A DNA stretch of 64,000 nucleotides from Tetrastigma voinierianum (lineage: Eukaryota > Streptophyta > Magnoliopsida > Vitales > Vitaceae). The notes beneath the pieces were generated by a model. It did no database searches, was not told where the DNA came from, and saw nothing but the letters and a program-made list of their open reading frames with translations. Where the stretch lies: contig JAEQBH010007387.1 in the NCBI GenBank assembly GCA_016808115.1, positions 56,266 to 120,265 on the forward strand, read 5' to 3'. Below, in pieces: positions 1 through 10,934 of the stretch (position 1 is its first letter; every line of letters starts with the position of its first letter). The position numbers and the translations under genes were made by a program.

Positions 1-117
1 CGTACAAGAAACTTCATCGTAGAACTCTTAAAAAAAATTCATCTTGTCGTTTTCAAAGGAAAAAAATTATCCAAAACAATTCTTCAGCAACAAATAACAA
101 AATCACAGAAGTGTTAC

Positions 118-232
118 CCTTCCGCTGCTTGTTGTAACAAAAAATGGCCAACCTCTCACTAGCAGCCTCCGCAGTGAGCCCATTGGCATTACACCTCAAG
201 TTCTGAAAAACCTCATCTATGGGTATGTTCTC
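118..232 (-). CDS. Plasma-membrane H+-ATPase (P-type, PMA/AHA family), internal exon near the N terminus
   Basis: Read on the minus strand, 115 bases translate without a stop to 38 residues beginning ENIPIDEVFQNLRC and continuing NGLTAEAASERLAIF. This is the N-terminal cytosolic segment of plant plasma-membrane proton pumps, just before the first membrane helices. A splice acceptor (TTGTTGTAG, AG at 233-234) precedes it and a GT donor (GGTAAC, 116-117) follows it. The family proteins are about 950 residues, so this is one exon; the next exon would lie left of the window. Two oddities argue for a pseudogene or divergent paralogue: the Gly expected after IF is Cys, and the conserved acidic NKLEEK stretch reads NKQRK. 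No convincing first exon is seen up to 967. Family call firm; functionality doubtful. Confidence 0.75.
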
Positions 233-967
233 CTACAACAACCACCAACCCACAAAAAAAAAAAATCCAAATTCAGCATAGACCCATAATCCAAAACACA
301 AAACTAAAGCATATTTTCCTCAATAAATCCACATATTTTCATCAATAAATCATAAGAAATCCACATGAATCTAAAGCAAACAGAATGTATCTAATAATTA
401 AATAACCTAAGAAGTGGAATTTTTGAGGTTTTTGATCATTCCAGAAAGCAAACAATTCATATACCCAGTTCAGATCATAAAAATAAAAAAAAAAAACGAC
501 CCAAAAAAGCCACATCCAAATCTTCAAGAACGAAGAAATATCACTCATATTCAAAACCCTAAGTTTAGCAAAGATAGAGGGAATCTAAAATCCCCACGAC
601 ACTAATTCTCCCAAATAACCCTAAAATCACAAAGCACCACAAACCCAATTTAAATGACCAAAATCAAGCTTACCCACTTGAAAATCACAAATGTGAGAAC
701 AAAAATTCACAAACTGTTTCCTCATCCCACTCCTTCCCGCCATGAGGAGCAACGAGAGGATTCGGGAGACGACAAACTCTAGGCCTCAACTTAGAGGCCA
801 TAGCATGAGGGTGCTTGTAGCAGAACACAAGATTTATCAGAGTACTCGGATGACCCTAGATAGAAGGTTCTAATCGAAATTGAGGCGGAGAAGGAAAAAC
901 TCTAAGTGTTGCCGGTGTCGTCGACGCCAAGATCATGGCCCGTCATTCGGAAGCTTTCGTATGCCCT
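233..967 (-). other. Intron or 5' flank of the H+-ATPase exon; no further exon recognised
   Basis: This AT-rich stretch lies upstream of the exon in its sense direction and would hold intron 1. An open frame from an ATG (minus, 797 down to about 684) starts MASKLRPRVCRL and contains WDEETV, but it does not match the family's first exon and lacks a good donor. Element E1 begins at 968, so exon 1 or the promoter may have been displaced beyond it. Confidence 0.4.
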
Positions 968-2940
968 TGTAAGACCCGAGAAAATTCCAATTTCTGGAAA
1001 AAGGGTAAAATCGTAATTTCGGACAAAACCCAAAATTTTTCTAGATCTCGGATGACGAAACGCATTTCACCGTTTTAATCGTCTCACGAAATCTAGCTAA
1101 CACGTCGACTTCGTCGACCATAGATTGGTCAATTTACATGTTTTTCGAGACACCGAAAGATTCAAAATCGTGAAAATAATATTTGATGTAACGAAAGTCA
1201 CATATAACATATACTCATGTGACACAAGTTGCATGAGTGGAGAAATGATGGAAACGGACGGCCGAGATAGTGCCAAATGTCGAAAATCCAAGATTTGAAG
1301 GCATTAGGTGAATAGTTAAATGATAATAAGATGAAATAGTGAACAGTTGTCATCTCCTACCTTAAGAGCCAAAAGAAAAATGTGAAAAGGGGGAAAAAGA
1401 TATAGAAGCTTAGTTTTTGAGGTTTTTAGAGTGAGAGTGAGTGACTCTCTCTATGTTTTTAGGTGATCCGACCGTCGGATTTCTTCGGAGCAAGAAGGAA
1501 AGAGGTTCTACGCTGCGAGGGCAATCGCGCCGAAGAATCGGCTTGGTGAGTTTACAACTCCGTGAGGTAAGGGGTTTGACTTACTTGTTTTTACACTTTG
1601 TTTAAGTGCTTTATGATGTTTTTGTCATGAGGCCTGAACGGTCGCTTGACTTACCCTAAAACTCGGGACCTAAGTGCTAGAATTTCGGGAGCCGTCACGC
1701 CTCCCGGTACTGCTTACGAACCTGGTTATGTTTCACGGTGATAATTTATTGTATCAAATTATGCTTATGTATAAGGCCTGAATGGCTATGAAATTTGGTT
1801 TCACAAAGTGGAACCTATGTTAGGATATGCCGTGAACAAAGAACTCGATGATTTCAATCGCTCACATGAATAAGATTCACGAAAATTAATTTTGTGAGAA
1901 AAATGTGCTTGACAGCACCAAATCACTACCGTGATTGTTAATTAGCCCACGTGAGCTAATTTTTTGTGTCATGATTTCAAAAATTGCATAACATGTTTGT
2001 GTGATTTAAATACATGTAAATATATGCATGATGATATATTTTCATGTGTTATATACATTGTATTGGAATTGGCATCATGCATTCCATATGCATTGGGGAA
2101 CCCTAGAACGATAGGAGTGAGTGCATGAAGTGGGGTTTATTGAGAGAGTAGTTTTGGAGAGTTGACTAATAATAATAATTATCGGAGTGTGTCTATTATA
2201 ATATCGGAGGGTAGTCCATATAAAATATCAATCGTCTAGTCTACCCAATTGATCTACACTCCAGAGGCTGTCCACTAACAGAACACGGAGCCCATTCCAC
2301 TATTCAGATTTCGAGGGTTGTTCACAACATAAACAACATCTTTGTTTTGAAAATAAGGTTTCATACACGGCTTAGCAAGTGCGAGAGTTTCATGAGACTC
2401 CTGGTAATATGAGTTGTCATGTAGACATTCAAGTAGGATCACGCATTTACTTGGATGTGTGTTTTCATCGGAGCTTTGTATTATGCACTCAGGTGAGAGT
2501 AACCTACTAGATTCCACTACTCTAAGATTAGCTCACCCCGTCGGCGACATTATTTTCAGGTAATAGGGCTGCCGAGAAGACTCCGCCTCTTAGAGACTCC
2601 ATTTTGAAGAAAGTTTCGATCATAGTTTTGGTTTTAGTAGAATACATGTATTAGAACGTTTAAACTTTTAATATAAAAGGTATAAGAGTAAACTTTAACT
2701 CTTGAAACTATGGCATATAGTTAGCGTATTTTGACAACATTGGGTATATGGGCCCAAGTGGCCATTTAAATTACATTGGATTATATTGGATTGTCAAGAT
2801 ATAGTTTGTATTTAGGTAGAGTTCCTGCATAAAGGAGACTTTGCCCACTTTCATGAATAGTGTTCAACATCTGGACATTCACTCTAGCATTCCGCTGCTG
2901 ACGGGTAGTCAACCCGGACCCCCGAGACTGGGGCGCCATA
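968..2940 (+). repeat. E1 5' LTR (family TGTAAGACCCGAG)
   Basis: Starts TGTAAGACCCGAGAAAATT and ends GGGGCGCCATA just before a primer-site remnant. The same family recurs at 7908, 17622, 32038 (minus) and 42962 (minus), with diverged relatives at 20192 (minus) and 22575. Conserved landmarks include a CTAGATCTCGGATGACGAAA segment near the start, an inverted repeat at 1213..1238 (arms ACTCATG/CATGAGT) and a CACGTG palindrome at 1940..1961. Confidence 0.85.
1940..1961. promoter_or_regulatory. CACGTG (G-box) near-palindrome in the E1 LTR
   Basis: Arms AATTAGC and GCTAATT surround CACGTG; only one pair of positions breaks a perfect 22-base palindrome. The same block is in S1 (18595..18616) and, decayed, in the 3' LTR and in G. 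CACGTG is the core bound by plant bZIP and bHLH factors, so a promoter role is plausible but inferred. Confidence 0.45.
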
Positions 2941-2956
2941 GCTTGGTACTTGTTTA
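2941..2956 (+). other. E1 primer-binding site, decayed (initiator-Met type)
   Basis: GCTTGGTACTTGTTTAGG follows the 5' LTR. Its start matches GCTTGGTATCAGAGC, which is intact at the equivalent place in the related element G (42947..42961). The second half is mutated, so priming from tRNA-iMet would probably fail. Confidence 0.5.
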
Positions 2957-3690
2957 GGTAAACGATTACTTCTGGGAGCCCTGGGTGGGTGTAGATAGCT
3001 TAGGTATATGAAACCTAGGGCTCGAGGGCTCGGCTTAGGCCATACGTAAGAACATCACCAATTCTGGTGGCCCGATGTTAGGTTTAGGTACATGAGACTA
3101 CCTAGGAGCGCACGTAGACAAAACTAGAACACGCATGTGTGTTTTGTGTGATCAAGTGATTTGATGAATTGTTGTGTGAATGGTGTGCACAACATGGATT
3201 GTTATGTGTTATGATTGTTTGTGTGCTTAGTAATTAGCACTCGTGTGTCAGGAAACTTTTAGAGTTTACAAGTGTGTAAACTTGAACAAAGAATGAATGA
3301 AATAAATTAGTCAAATTTATTTGATTTATCAGAAGACTTAAAATTTTAAATTTTAAGGTTGAACCTCATAAAATTATTGAGTTGTAAAAGATGCAAATTT
3401 TAAGCTATCGGCATGCAGAAGTAAAGAAGGAAGGCTACTGATGGAAATGAGAAAAAAAAAAGTGAAGAAAATTATTTTCTAAGGTTTTACAATTTGTAAA
3501 ACTGAAGAAAATCAAATAAAATAAATTTTTATAAATTTATTTGAGTGTTCTCGAAAATGAAAAAATGTATATATTAAAATTTGGGTATTTTCCAAGAAAT
3601 GGAAATTGAAAAATAATAATAATAAAATAAAATAATAATAATGGAAACGAAAAATTTTTTGTGCAAGAATCGATTTGCCACGCCCAACTT

Positions 3691-3995
3691 ATTGCAATAT
3701 AAGGTTTTGTATTGCAATATGAGGTGTATTGCAAGTTGGCAAGGCTTGAATGGCTGGTTTTGTGTTGCAATACAACAATTGTATTGTGACAAGGGTAGAG
3801 TCACTGAAATTGTATTGCAATAAGGAGGTCAGGGTTGTCGAGCTGATTATATCGCAATACACTGATCAGACAACTCGGGTGTGTAAATAATGAGTTTGTA
3901 TCAAGGTAAAGAGGTACGCCGGGTGAGTTTGTCTCAATACACAGAGTGTATCAGGACAGTCAGAGGTTTGATAGGCGTGGCATTGTATTGCACAC
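3691..3995. repeat. Array of degenerate palindromes, core GTATTGCAATAC, in the E1 leader
   Basis: About eight copies of the self-complementary word GTATTGCAATAC or a close variant occur at about 3691, 3710, 3726, 3764, 3811, 3852, 3934 and 3984. They lie between the primer site and gag, where retroelements usually keep RNA packaging and dimerisation signals. Spacers are unequal (15 to 80 bases), so this is not a simple tandem repeat. Confidence 0.65.
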
Positions 3996-4194
3996 GCTAC
4001 AAAGAAGGCCACGATGTGTGCCGGCGACATCTGCCGGGTGCTGTGCGAGCCGCACAAGCACGCTACGGGGGCGCTGGGCACAGCGCCGTGGGGGACAAGA
4101 GCCGAGCAGCATACAGTACCGAGCAGCATGCCAACAAGCTCGAGCATGCACACAAAGAAATGAAAGCAAAGTAATACAGTAGGCTCAAACAGAT

Positions 4195-4405
4195 TGGGCA
4201 TAAGTAGAAGGTCGAGCAAAGTACGTGAGTCTTGATGTATCAGGGCATATAAAAGGTCGAAACAGCACACGCAGGGCTCGGGCCGCACAGGCATATAGAA
4301 GTCGAACAGCACACACAGCTCCGGCTTTATTGCGGGCATATAGAAGGCTACAGTACACACCCCGAGCAGTGCACACAACAGGCTGAGCAGGCACACAGGC
4401 CTGGG
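4195..4405 (+). repeat. Tandem repeat of about 47 bases, four imperfect copies, E1 leader
   Basis: Units begin GGGCATATAGAAGGTCGA and contain a variable ACAGCACACACAG-like half; starts are near 4196, 4243, 4290 and 4334. The repeat is GC-rich and explains the long but meaningless minus-strand open frame over this region. Confidence 0.6.
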
Positions 4406-4780
4406 CGTAGTGCATGCGCCGTGGGTGTGCAGCCTGGGTTCAAGGTGTGCACCTGGTGCACCCAACCCAGTTTTGGACTTAGCATCGCTTCTCGAGTCAC
4501 GCTTGAAACCGTTTCATGAACACTGCTTCATCACAAAAAATTTCAATTTTTTTTTTTTTAACAAATAAAATCAAATCAAATCAAAATAAAATGGGACAAA
4601 TTTGGAAAATGAAATTTCAAATATAAAATTTTTGCTGAGTGATTATATATTTGATAAATTGTCTTGCATTGCCTATAAGTGCAAGGACATAGTATATAAA
4701 CTGTATTCTGTGTATGAATAGTGTCTCGGGGCTGTGTTTATGACACTGCGTTGAATTTAACTGCCATTTGAACCGTGTAG

Positions 4781-5920
4781 ATGGCTAGTCGAGGGCGAGG
4801 GCGAGGAGGGCCCATTGTGGTAATCGGGCCGCACCACCAGCAATTGATCAATGTGCCTTTGTTGAAGCCGTAGGTATTAAGGGCGACAAAGATAGCACGT
4901 ACGGGTATAGCAGTAGTCAAGGAGGTCCTAGTAACTCCAAAGGTTTGTGGCATCATCCTCCGACATTCACAGGGGAGGAGATCTGATGGTAAGGCATCAT
5001 TGCCCATGCAGCATCGTGAGAAGGTGTTAGAGGCTATGGAGATTACCTCGACACTGGGTCAGATTTAAGCCAATGCTGCCCAACAGAGGGTGAGGCCTGC
5101 ATGGTGGAAATAAGTGTATGACCTCAGAGACCTGTATACGATGATACGGGCAGCTCTGGAGCCGCTCATGGGTAAGTACTTTCCCAGATAATCGGCGAGG
5201 CATGCGAAGGCCTCGTGGAGTCCCAGAGCCGGGCGCAAGTGCCATGATTCGCATGATTACGTGGCTAGATTCACCTGAGTTAGCCCATGGTCGATGATTA
5301 CATGGCCACCGTCATGGCCAAGGTTAGGAGATCCAAGAATGGGCCAAGTCCATTCAAAGGTGGATTGGTAGACTGTAATGATATGGACTCCATGGTCAGG
5401 GACGACTCGACCACAGAGAGAGAGAGAGAGAGATCGAGGATAGCACCTGAGACCCCCGGATGCGAGTGCGGCACGCAGGGAGGACCACCCTCTAATTCGG
5501 GGGAAGAGGCAAAAGACTTCGCTCACATGAGTTTCAAAGACCAAAATGGATTGGGTATCTAGTAAGCCGTGCGTAGGATATGTTACTGCACGACACTCGG
5601 CATGTGAGACTCGGGATCGTTTCAGAGACAAGGATCTCAGGATTTTAAAGGCAGCCCCAAGAATAGAGAACAGAGTATACAAACACCCTCCACACCCTGT
5701 AAGACGAAGGTCAGAGAACTGGCCACTTCCTGGCAAGAGCATAAGCACCTTCTAAGAAGACAGCCGTAGAGGGGTTAGAGCGGGGTTGAGGTCGCATGTG
5801 GACTCACAAAGCAGACTCAAGTCAAGCAGGGCGGACGATATGTTATTTCTGTCGATAGCTTAGACATATGAGGCGAGATTTTCCTAGGACGCAGAGGTCT
5901 CATGGTACTACAGCCGAGCA
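4781..5920 (+). pseudogene. E1 gag remnant
   Basis: The frame opens ATGGCTAGTCGAGGGCGAGG (MASRGRGRGG), an Arg/Gly-rich start like the one in G (42248, minus), and stops after 31 codons. Recognisable gag pieces follow in changing frames: LYTMIRAALEPLMGKYF, a MAKVRRSKNG segment near 5308, and a zinc-knuckle relic at 5841..5880 reading C-Y-F-C, a stop, then H-M-R-R-D with the final Cys changed to Phe. Gag normally forms the particle and its knuckle binds genomic RNA. Stops and frameshifts throughout make it non-functional. Confidence 0.7.
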
Positions 5921-6184
5921 TACGAGCAAACTGGACATGTAGGTACGCTTACTCTTGCAATTTGTCGACCAGAGTAGCTTAAATCGATGCATCATATTCA
6001 TTCATTGTTGCATCTTGTGATGGATTTTGGCTAGAGGTTAAGGCCTTAGAGAAGCTAAGTATGTATGTTCTTCCTAGGATGTATAGAGAATGACCTGATA
6101 TATCAGATTACAGTTAGAGATTCCCAGATTTTTCTCATGGTGGACCCGAACGGGGTGTCACAAGATAGCATCATTGCGCTCATG

Positions 6185-6980
6185 CACTATGACATCGTCG
6201 AGCCTGGTGTGAGTGCACTATGGTCATTCACCACTCTTGGTGAGTAAGGGTCGAGTTTGTCTGGGACTACGTCCAATGAACTCATAGTTCGACCGGGGAA
6301 ATGAAGAGTAATTAAAGTGTGTTAGGCAAAGTACATAAATGTTAATCCAAGGTGAGAAGCCCTCAAGTTAGGGTGAAGAAGACCATTTAGTATCCCAAAG
6401 GTCCCGTGTGGGTGTAAGAGACCCGTGGAGGTATCCCGACTTCTGTGTGGGTGTAAGAGACCCGGGGAGGTATCCCAAATTTTTGTGTGGGTGTAAGAGA
6501 CCCAGAGGTATCCCGACTTCAGGGTGTAAGAGACCGGGAGGTATCCCGACTTCGTGGGTGAAGAGACCCAGGAGATCCCAAATTTCATGTGGGTGTAAGA
6601 GACTCTGTGAGCATCCTAAATTTCACGTGTGGGTGTAAGACTGCGGAGTTATCCAAAATTTCAGGTGGGTGTACAGACCCGTGGAGATATCCGAAATTTA
6701 TGTGTGAAATGTAAAGAGGCCTGCAGTGTAGGCTTTCTAAAAGCAAAGCGTCGAGAGATGAAAACACACGGTCATGTTATCACAAAGACCTGGGAGTTGA
6801 GGATGGGAGTCGGAGTGACTCGAGATGAAAACACACTATTACGGTTAATACATAGACTTATAGTTGAGTGATAGAGTCGGAGTGACTCTAGATTTAGATA
6901 CCCTATTGGAAATTGAATCGGTGTCGTGAGCCTAAGAAGGGCTCCGGTATATGAATGTCATCCATGACATGGACTAGGCT
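6185..6980 (+). repeat. Fragment of an S2-type LTR inside E1
   Basis: This block matches 23870..24420 of solo LTR S2 in order: a conserved TGGGACTACGTCCAAT segment, then an array of GGGTGTAAGAGACCC repeats, then AAACACACGGTCATGTT. It sits where pol should be, between gag and the integrase tail. Neither S2-type LTR terminus is present, so it is an internal piece acquired by nested insertion plus deletion, or by recombination. Confidence 0.65.
6371..6720 (+). repeat. Minisatellite, about 45-base unit, about eight copies
   Basis: Units read GTGGGTGTAAGAGACCCG followed by GGAGGTATCCCGACTTC or a variant. Unit length shrinks and decays toward the right. The same GGGTGTAARAGACCC motif forms the array in S2 (24058..24262). 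Confidence 0.75.
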
Positions 6981-7149
6981 GATGTCCACTGATCGTTAGT
7001 GATCAGACCCGGGAAGGTCGCTTACACCCGGCCAGTGCCGGGTATAAAGGTTGGGCGGTTGCAGGTGGATTATACAGGTGTTAGAGGACATGTTATACAT
7101 GCACAAGGCTCGATCATAAGGCAGCTAGGAAAGAGCATTTACCCCAGTA

Positions 7150-7780
7150 ATCTCGCCACAACAACGCACACAAAGAGCATACAGATGGCACCGTATGAGG
7201 CATTGTGTGTAAGGCCATGCAGATCACCGCTATGTTGACCGAGGTGGGGAGAGAGCTCCATCATAGGTCCCGACTGATTAGACACACCCTCCGAGAAGGT
7301 GAGTTTATCACTACAGCCAGTCTTCTCAAGGCTCGCCAGAGCCTAAGAGCTATGGTATGTATCACCAGTTTCAACCTCAGAGCTCAGTCGAGATCACGCC
7401 TTCAAGGTGATACCTAAGAGAGGAGTGGTCAGGTTTGGCAAGCGAGGAAGTTATCGCCGATTCATCGGGCATTCAGATGCTCTGAGAGAGGTGGCAGCCG
7501 TAGTTACACGGCTTCTTTACCACCTAGCATGTCAGGTGTCCATGAGGTATACTCCGCATCCGCACCGATGTAGCGGAAACTGTGAGTAGATCGGAGGGTC
7601 GACACCGGCGGGACCGGTGAGGACCGCTGTGACGCGCGACACAGCTGGAGTGCAGGTTTTGGCAGACAAGATCGTGAGGCAGCGAGGGTGCTACGGCGCC
7701 GACAAAGGATGATATCAACGCCGGAGCCGCGAGACACGATGCGCAGCCACCTATCCCCCTTCATGAAAATGAAGGCAATG
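7150..7780 (+). pseudogene. E1 integrase C-terminal remnant
   Basis: Opens with MAPYEALCVRPCRSPLC, the segment after the integrase core in Tekay-type elements, followed by frame-shifted TEVGRELHHRSRLIR, then VIPKRGVVRFGKRG (about 7408..7450) and a decayed tail ending near ATYPPFMKMK. These are the integrase C-terminal domain and the chromodomain-like tail that bind DNA and chromatin. The catalytic core is absent. Compare the better copy in G (34169..34716, minus). Confidence 0.75.
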
Positions 7781-7897
7781 GAAGCCTCTAGTTGTTTAAC
7801 ATTTAAATGACTAGTTTACATCCATGGTGTAGTGACGCTGTATTATGCATGGAGTGGTTGTAGATTGTCCGTAATTCTCAGATGAAATTTTCATGTG

Positions 7898-7907
7898 AGT
7901 GGGAGAA
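7898..7907 (+). other. E1 polypurine tract
   Basis: AGTGGGAGAA lies directly before the 3' LTR start TGCAAGGACCGAG. G has GATGGGAGAA at its matching border. The tract primes plus-strand DNA synthesis. Confidence 0.65.
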
Positions 7908-9864
7908 TGCAAGGACCGAGAAAATTTCAAATTTCCTGAAAAATGGTAAAATCTACTGACAAAACCCGGAGTTCTTTCTAGATCTCGGATGTCGACTAAA
8001 CGCATTTCACCGGTTGAACTGCCTCATAAAATCTAGCTAACACGTTTAAATTCTTCGTCAATTCCAGTATAAACTAATTTGCATGTTTTTCGAGACATCC
8101 AGCATCTGCACGTAAAACGATATTTGACTGACTTAAAACATATAACATATACTCATATGACACAAGTTGCATGAGTAGAGAAACATGGAACCAACGTCAT
8201 ATTTCAAAGTAAATGCCGAAAACTTATTTGAAGGCATTAGTGAATAGTTAAATGATAATAAGACAAAAATAGTAAATCAGCCAATATCTCCTACCTTAAG
8301 AGCCAAAAGAAAAACGTGAAAAGGGGGAAAAAGATACAGAAGCTTAGTTTTTGAGGTTTTTAGAGTGAGAGTGAGTGACTTCTCTCTAGGTTTTTAGGCG
8401 ATTCGACCGTCGGATTTCTTTGGAGCAAGAAGGAAAGAGGTTCTACGCGGCGAGGGCAACGCATGAGCACCGGTTTTGAGGAGTTTCGACAAACTCCGTG
8501 AGGTAGGGGTTTGATCCTACTTGGTTTTACACTTTGTTTAAGTGCTTTATGATGTTTCGGTTGGGTTGAGGCCTTGGGCGGCCCGTTTGATCGTCCCAAA
8601 CTTGGGACCAGTGTTAAATTTTAGAGCCAGTTTGGGCGATCTTGATGCGTTTATGGGTATTATCGTTTCATGTGTGATAATTTATTGAATAAATTATGCT
8701 TTGGTCATTAATATAGACCGAAGTAATGTGAAATTGTTGTTTCACAAGTGGAACCGATGTTGGTGATTTGCGATGAGCGGTAACCCGAGGGTTTCCTTTG
8801 TTCACGTGAATGATATTCACGAGAATTAATTTTGTGAGAAAATGTGCTTGATTGAGTAATTCAAATCGAATTGCTCGTGGTTTGATAATTAGCCGCATTG
8901 AGCTAATTTTTGTGTAATGGATTATGAAATTATAACATGTTTGTGTGATTTAAATTATGTAAATATATGCATGATGATATATTTGCATGTGTTATATACG
9001 TGTATTAGATTTGCATCATGCATTCCCTTATGTCTTGGGGCACCCAGAGCGATAAGAGTGAGTCATGAGGTGGTTTATTGAGAGAGTAGTTTTGGAGGGT
9101 TAACTAAGAATAATAATTATCGGAGTATGTCTATTATAATATCGGAGGGTAGTCCATATAAAATATCAATCGTCGAAGTCGACGATCTGATCACATCGGA
9201 GGATTGTCCAAATAGAACATGGTCGGTCCACTACTTGTATCGGAGGTTTGTCCACAAATATAAACAAATATCTTTGTTTTGAAAATAGAGTTCTCATACA
9301 TGGCTTAGAGAGCGGGTGTGAGAAGTCGGTGAGGACTTGGGGTATGAGTTGGTCATGTAGACATTAGTAGGATCCTGCATTTACTTGAATGTGTTTTCGA
9401 TGGAGCGTGCGTATGCGGCTTGGGTGGAAATGCTTGATTTAGAGTGATTAAACTCTGCGGCGTATTCATACACATCGAGGATATTATTTTTCGGGTCAGG
9501 GAGCGTTCGAGGAAAACGGCTCTTCTTAGAAATAGATTTTGAAGCGGGTTATGGCTTTGGTTTTAGTAGAATACATGTATTAGAACGTTTTAAACTTTTA
9601 ATATGTGTTGTATAAGAGTAAACTTTTAACTCTTGAAACTATGGTATATAGTTAATGTATTTTGATGAACATTGGTATATGGGCCCAAGTGGCCATTTGT
9701 ACTCATATTGGATTATATTGGATTGTTTGGGATAGGTTTGTATTTGGGTAGAGCTCCCCGTACAAAGGAGACTCTGCTCGATTTTTGTGAATAGTGTCGG
9801 GTTACCCGACATTCTGATATTCAGCGGTTGAAGTGAGTTGGGCCTCCGAATTTGGGGCGTCCAC
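7908..9864 (+). repeat. E1 3' LTR
   Basis: Same family as 968..2940 but strongly diverged from it, with many small indels. It keeps the G-box half TTCACGTGAA at 8801..8810 and ends TTTGGGGCGTCCACG. The exact right end is uncertain by a few bases. Confidence 0.8.
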
Positions 9865-10669
9865 GGCCAGATTTAGGCTTGGTCTGAAAGCTCCTCCTCA
9901 TTTTCATTCTACTTATTTTTATTTATCTTTTATATTTTATTTATTTAATATTTATATATTTTTTCACAACATTTTATATTTGTACTTTAAATTAATAAAG
10001 ATATTTATTAATTCAAAATTTTTAAAAATATAAAAATAATAATAATGAAGCTATACTATTTTATAATTTAAATTATTTTATAAGTTTTATGTTTCCATTT
10101 CCTATATACTTGTTTTTATGCAGGGGAACTTGTTTTATTTTAATAAAACTAAATTTAGTTTTAAATAAATAAATATAAATATGTTAAAGAATTTAAGATA
10201 AATTTTAAGTCAATAAGACTTGAAGTGGCTATAACTCAAACTGGCATGAGGAAGGGAGGGTCTAGGGTTGGAGTCCCATTGAGAACATATTTATGAAAGA
10301 ACTTAATACTATATGATGTAATGCAAAGTAAATTAATGTCAAAAAAATATAATTTTTTAGAAATTATTTAATAAATATTATCCTTCATTATACCTAATTT
10401 AATTACATTTATAAAATAATTTAATATGTATTCTTTTTATTTCATTATTTTTTGGAGATTTTCTAAATGTCTTCATAAATTTTAAATAATTTTTACCTCA
10501 TCCATAAAATTTTAAAAAAAATTATCCACTCATTTTTTGCAATATTAAAATCCAATTACCTATATATTAATATTTACCAAAATTTTCATCCATGTTTATA
10601 ATACATAAAAGTAAATAAAATTTATAAATTGCTTTTATTTAGGTACCTTCACACATAAACATATTAACT
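9865..10669. other. AT-rich DNA, no gene seen
   Basis: Very AT-rich with no coding or LTR signature that I recognise. It may be the body of the CACTA element whose right end follows. Confidence 0.3.
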
Positions 10670-10865
10670 ACATGTTGACATATAAATTGTATGTCAAGAT
10701 TTCATTATATAAGTAATGTAAAATCAAAGAAATTTTATATATATGTCATCTTTGTTTTAAAATATTTGTATATGTCATAATTGTTCATTTAAATTGACTA
10801 TATTGACATAAGTTACTTTTAAGTCAAGATAATATATGTCAACAATAACCTTTTTTCTTGTAGTG
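10670..10865. mobile_element. Right end of a CACTA (En/Spm) DNA transposon
   Basis: TTTTTTCTTGTAGTG at 10851..10865 is the reverse complement of the typical CACTACAAGAAAAAA terminus. The 180 bases before it are dense in TTGACATA/TATGTCAA words on both strands, including an inverted pair at 10675..10697, as expected of CACTA subterminal repeats. No matching left terminus is found before 9865, so the element is truncated or its left end is elsewhere. Confidence 0.6.
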
Positions 10866-10934
10866 TTGCAGAGCATCCCGCGAATATTACGGGTTGACGA
10901 GGGTTGTCGATGGACCTCAGTTTGGGCGTCACAA
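10866..10934 (+). repeat. Orphan 3' end of a TGTAAGACC-family LTR
   Basis: GGTTGACGAGGGTTGTCGAT continues to TTTGGGCGTCACA and matches the last 70 bases of S1 (GGTTGTCAACGG ... GGGGCGTCACA). The rest of this LTR is missing; the CACTA end abuts it. Confidence 0.6.

Larger units (their letters stand above)
968..9864 (+). mobile_element. E1: decayed Ty3/gypsy (Tekay/Del-like) LTR retrotransposon, both LTRs present
   Basis: Two related ~2 kb LTRs (968..2940 and 7908..9864) in the same orientation flank 5 kb of internal DNA. The order is decayed primer site, leader with repeats, gag remnant, foreign LTR fragment, integrase C-terminal remnant, polypurine tract. Protease, RT, RNase H and the integrase core are missing, so E1 cannot move by itself. 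LTR ends are of the TGTAAGACCCGAG ... GGGGCG type. I see no clean target duplication (GCCCT on the left against GGCCA on the right), so the right border is approximate. The Tekay label rests on the integrase tail (KRGVVRFGKRG) and the Arg/Gly-rich gag start. Confidence 0.85.

Noticed and set aside
684..797. ATG frame with WDEETV as exon 1 of the H+-ATPase
   Set aside because: Resemblance to the family N terminus is limited to a few residues and there is no good splice donor at the expected place.
3866..4465. 199-residue minus-strand open frame, among the longest in the window
   Set aside because: It lies antisense over the E1 leader tandem repeats, is Cys/Leu/His-rich from repeat translation, and matches no family.
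5257..5748. 163-residue minus-strand open frame
   Set aside because: Antisense of the E1 gag remnant; no recognisable domain.
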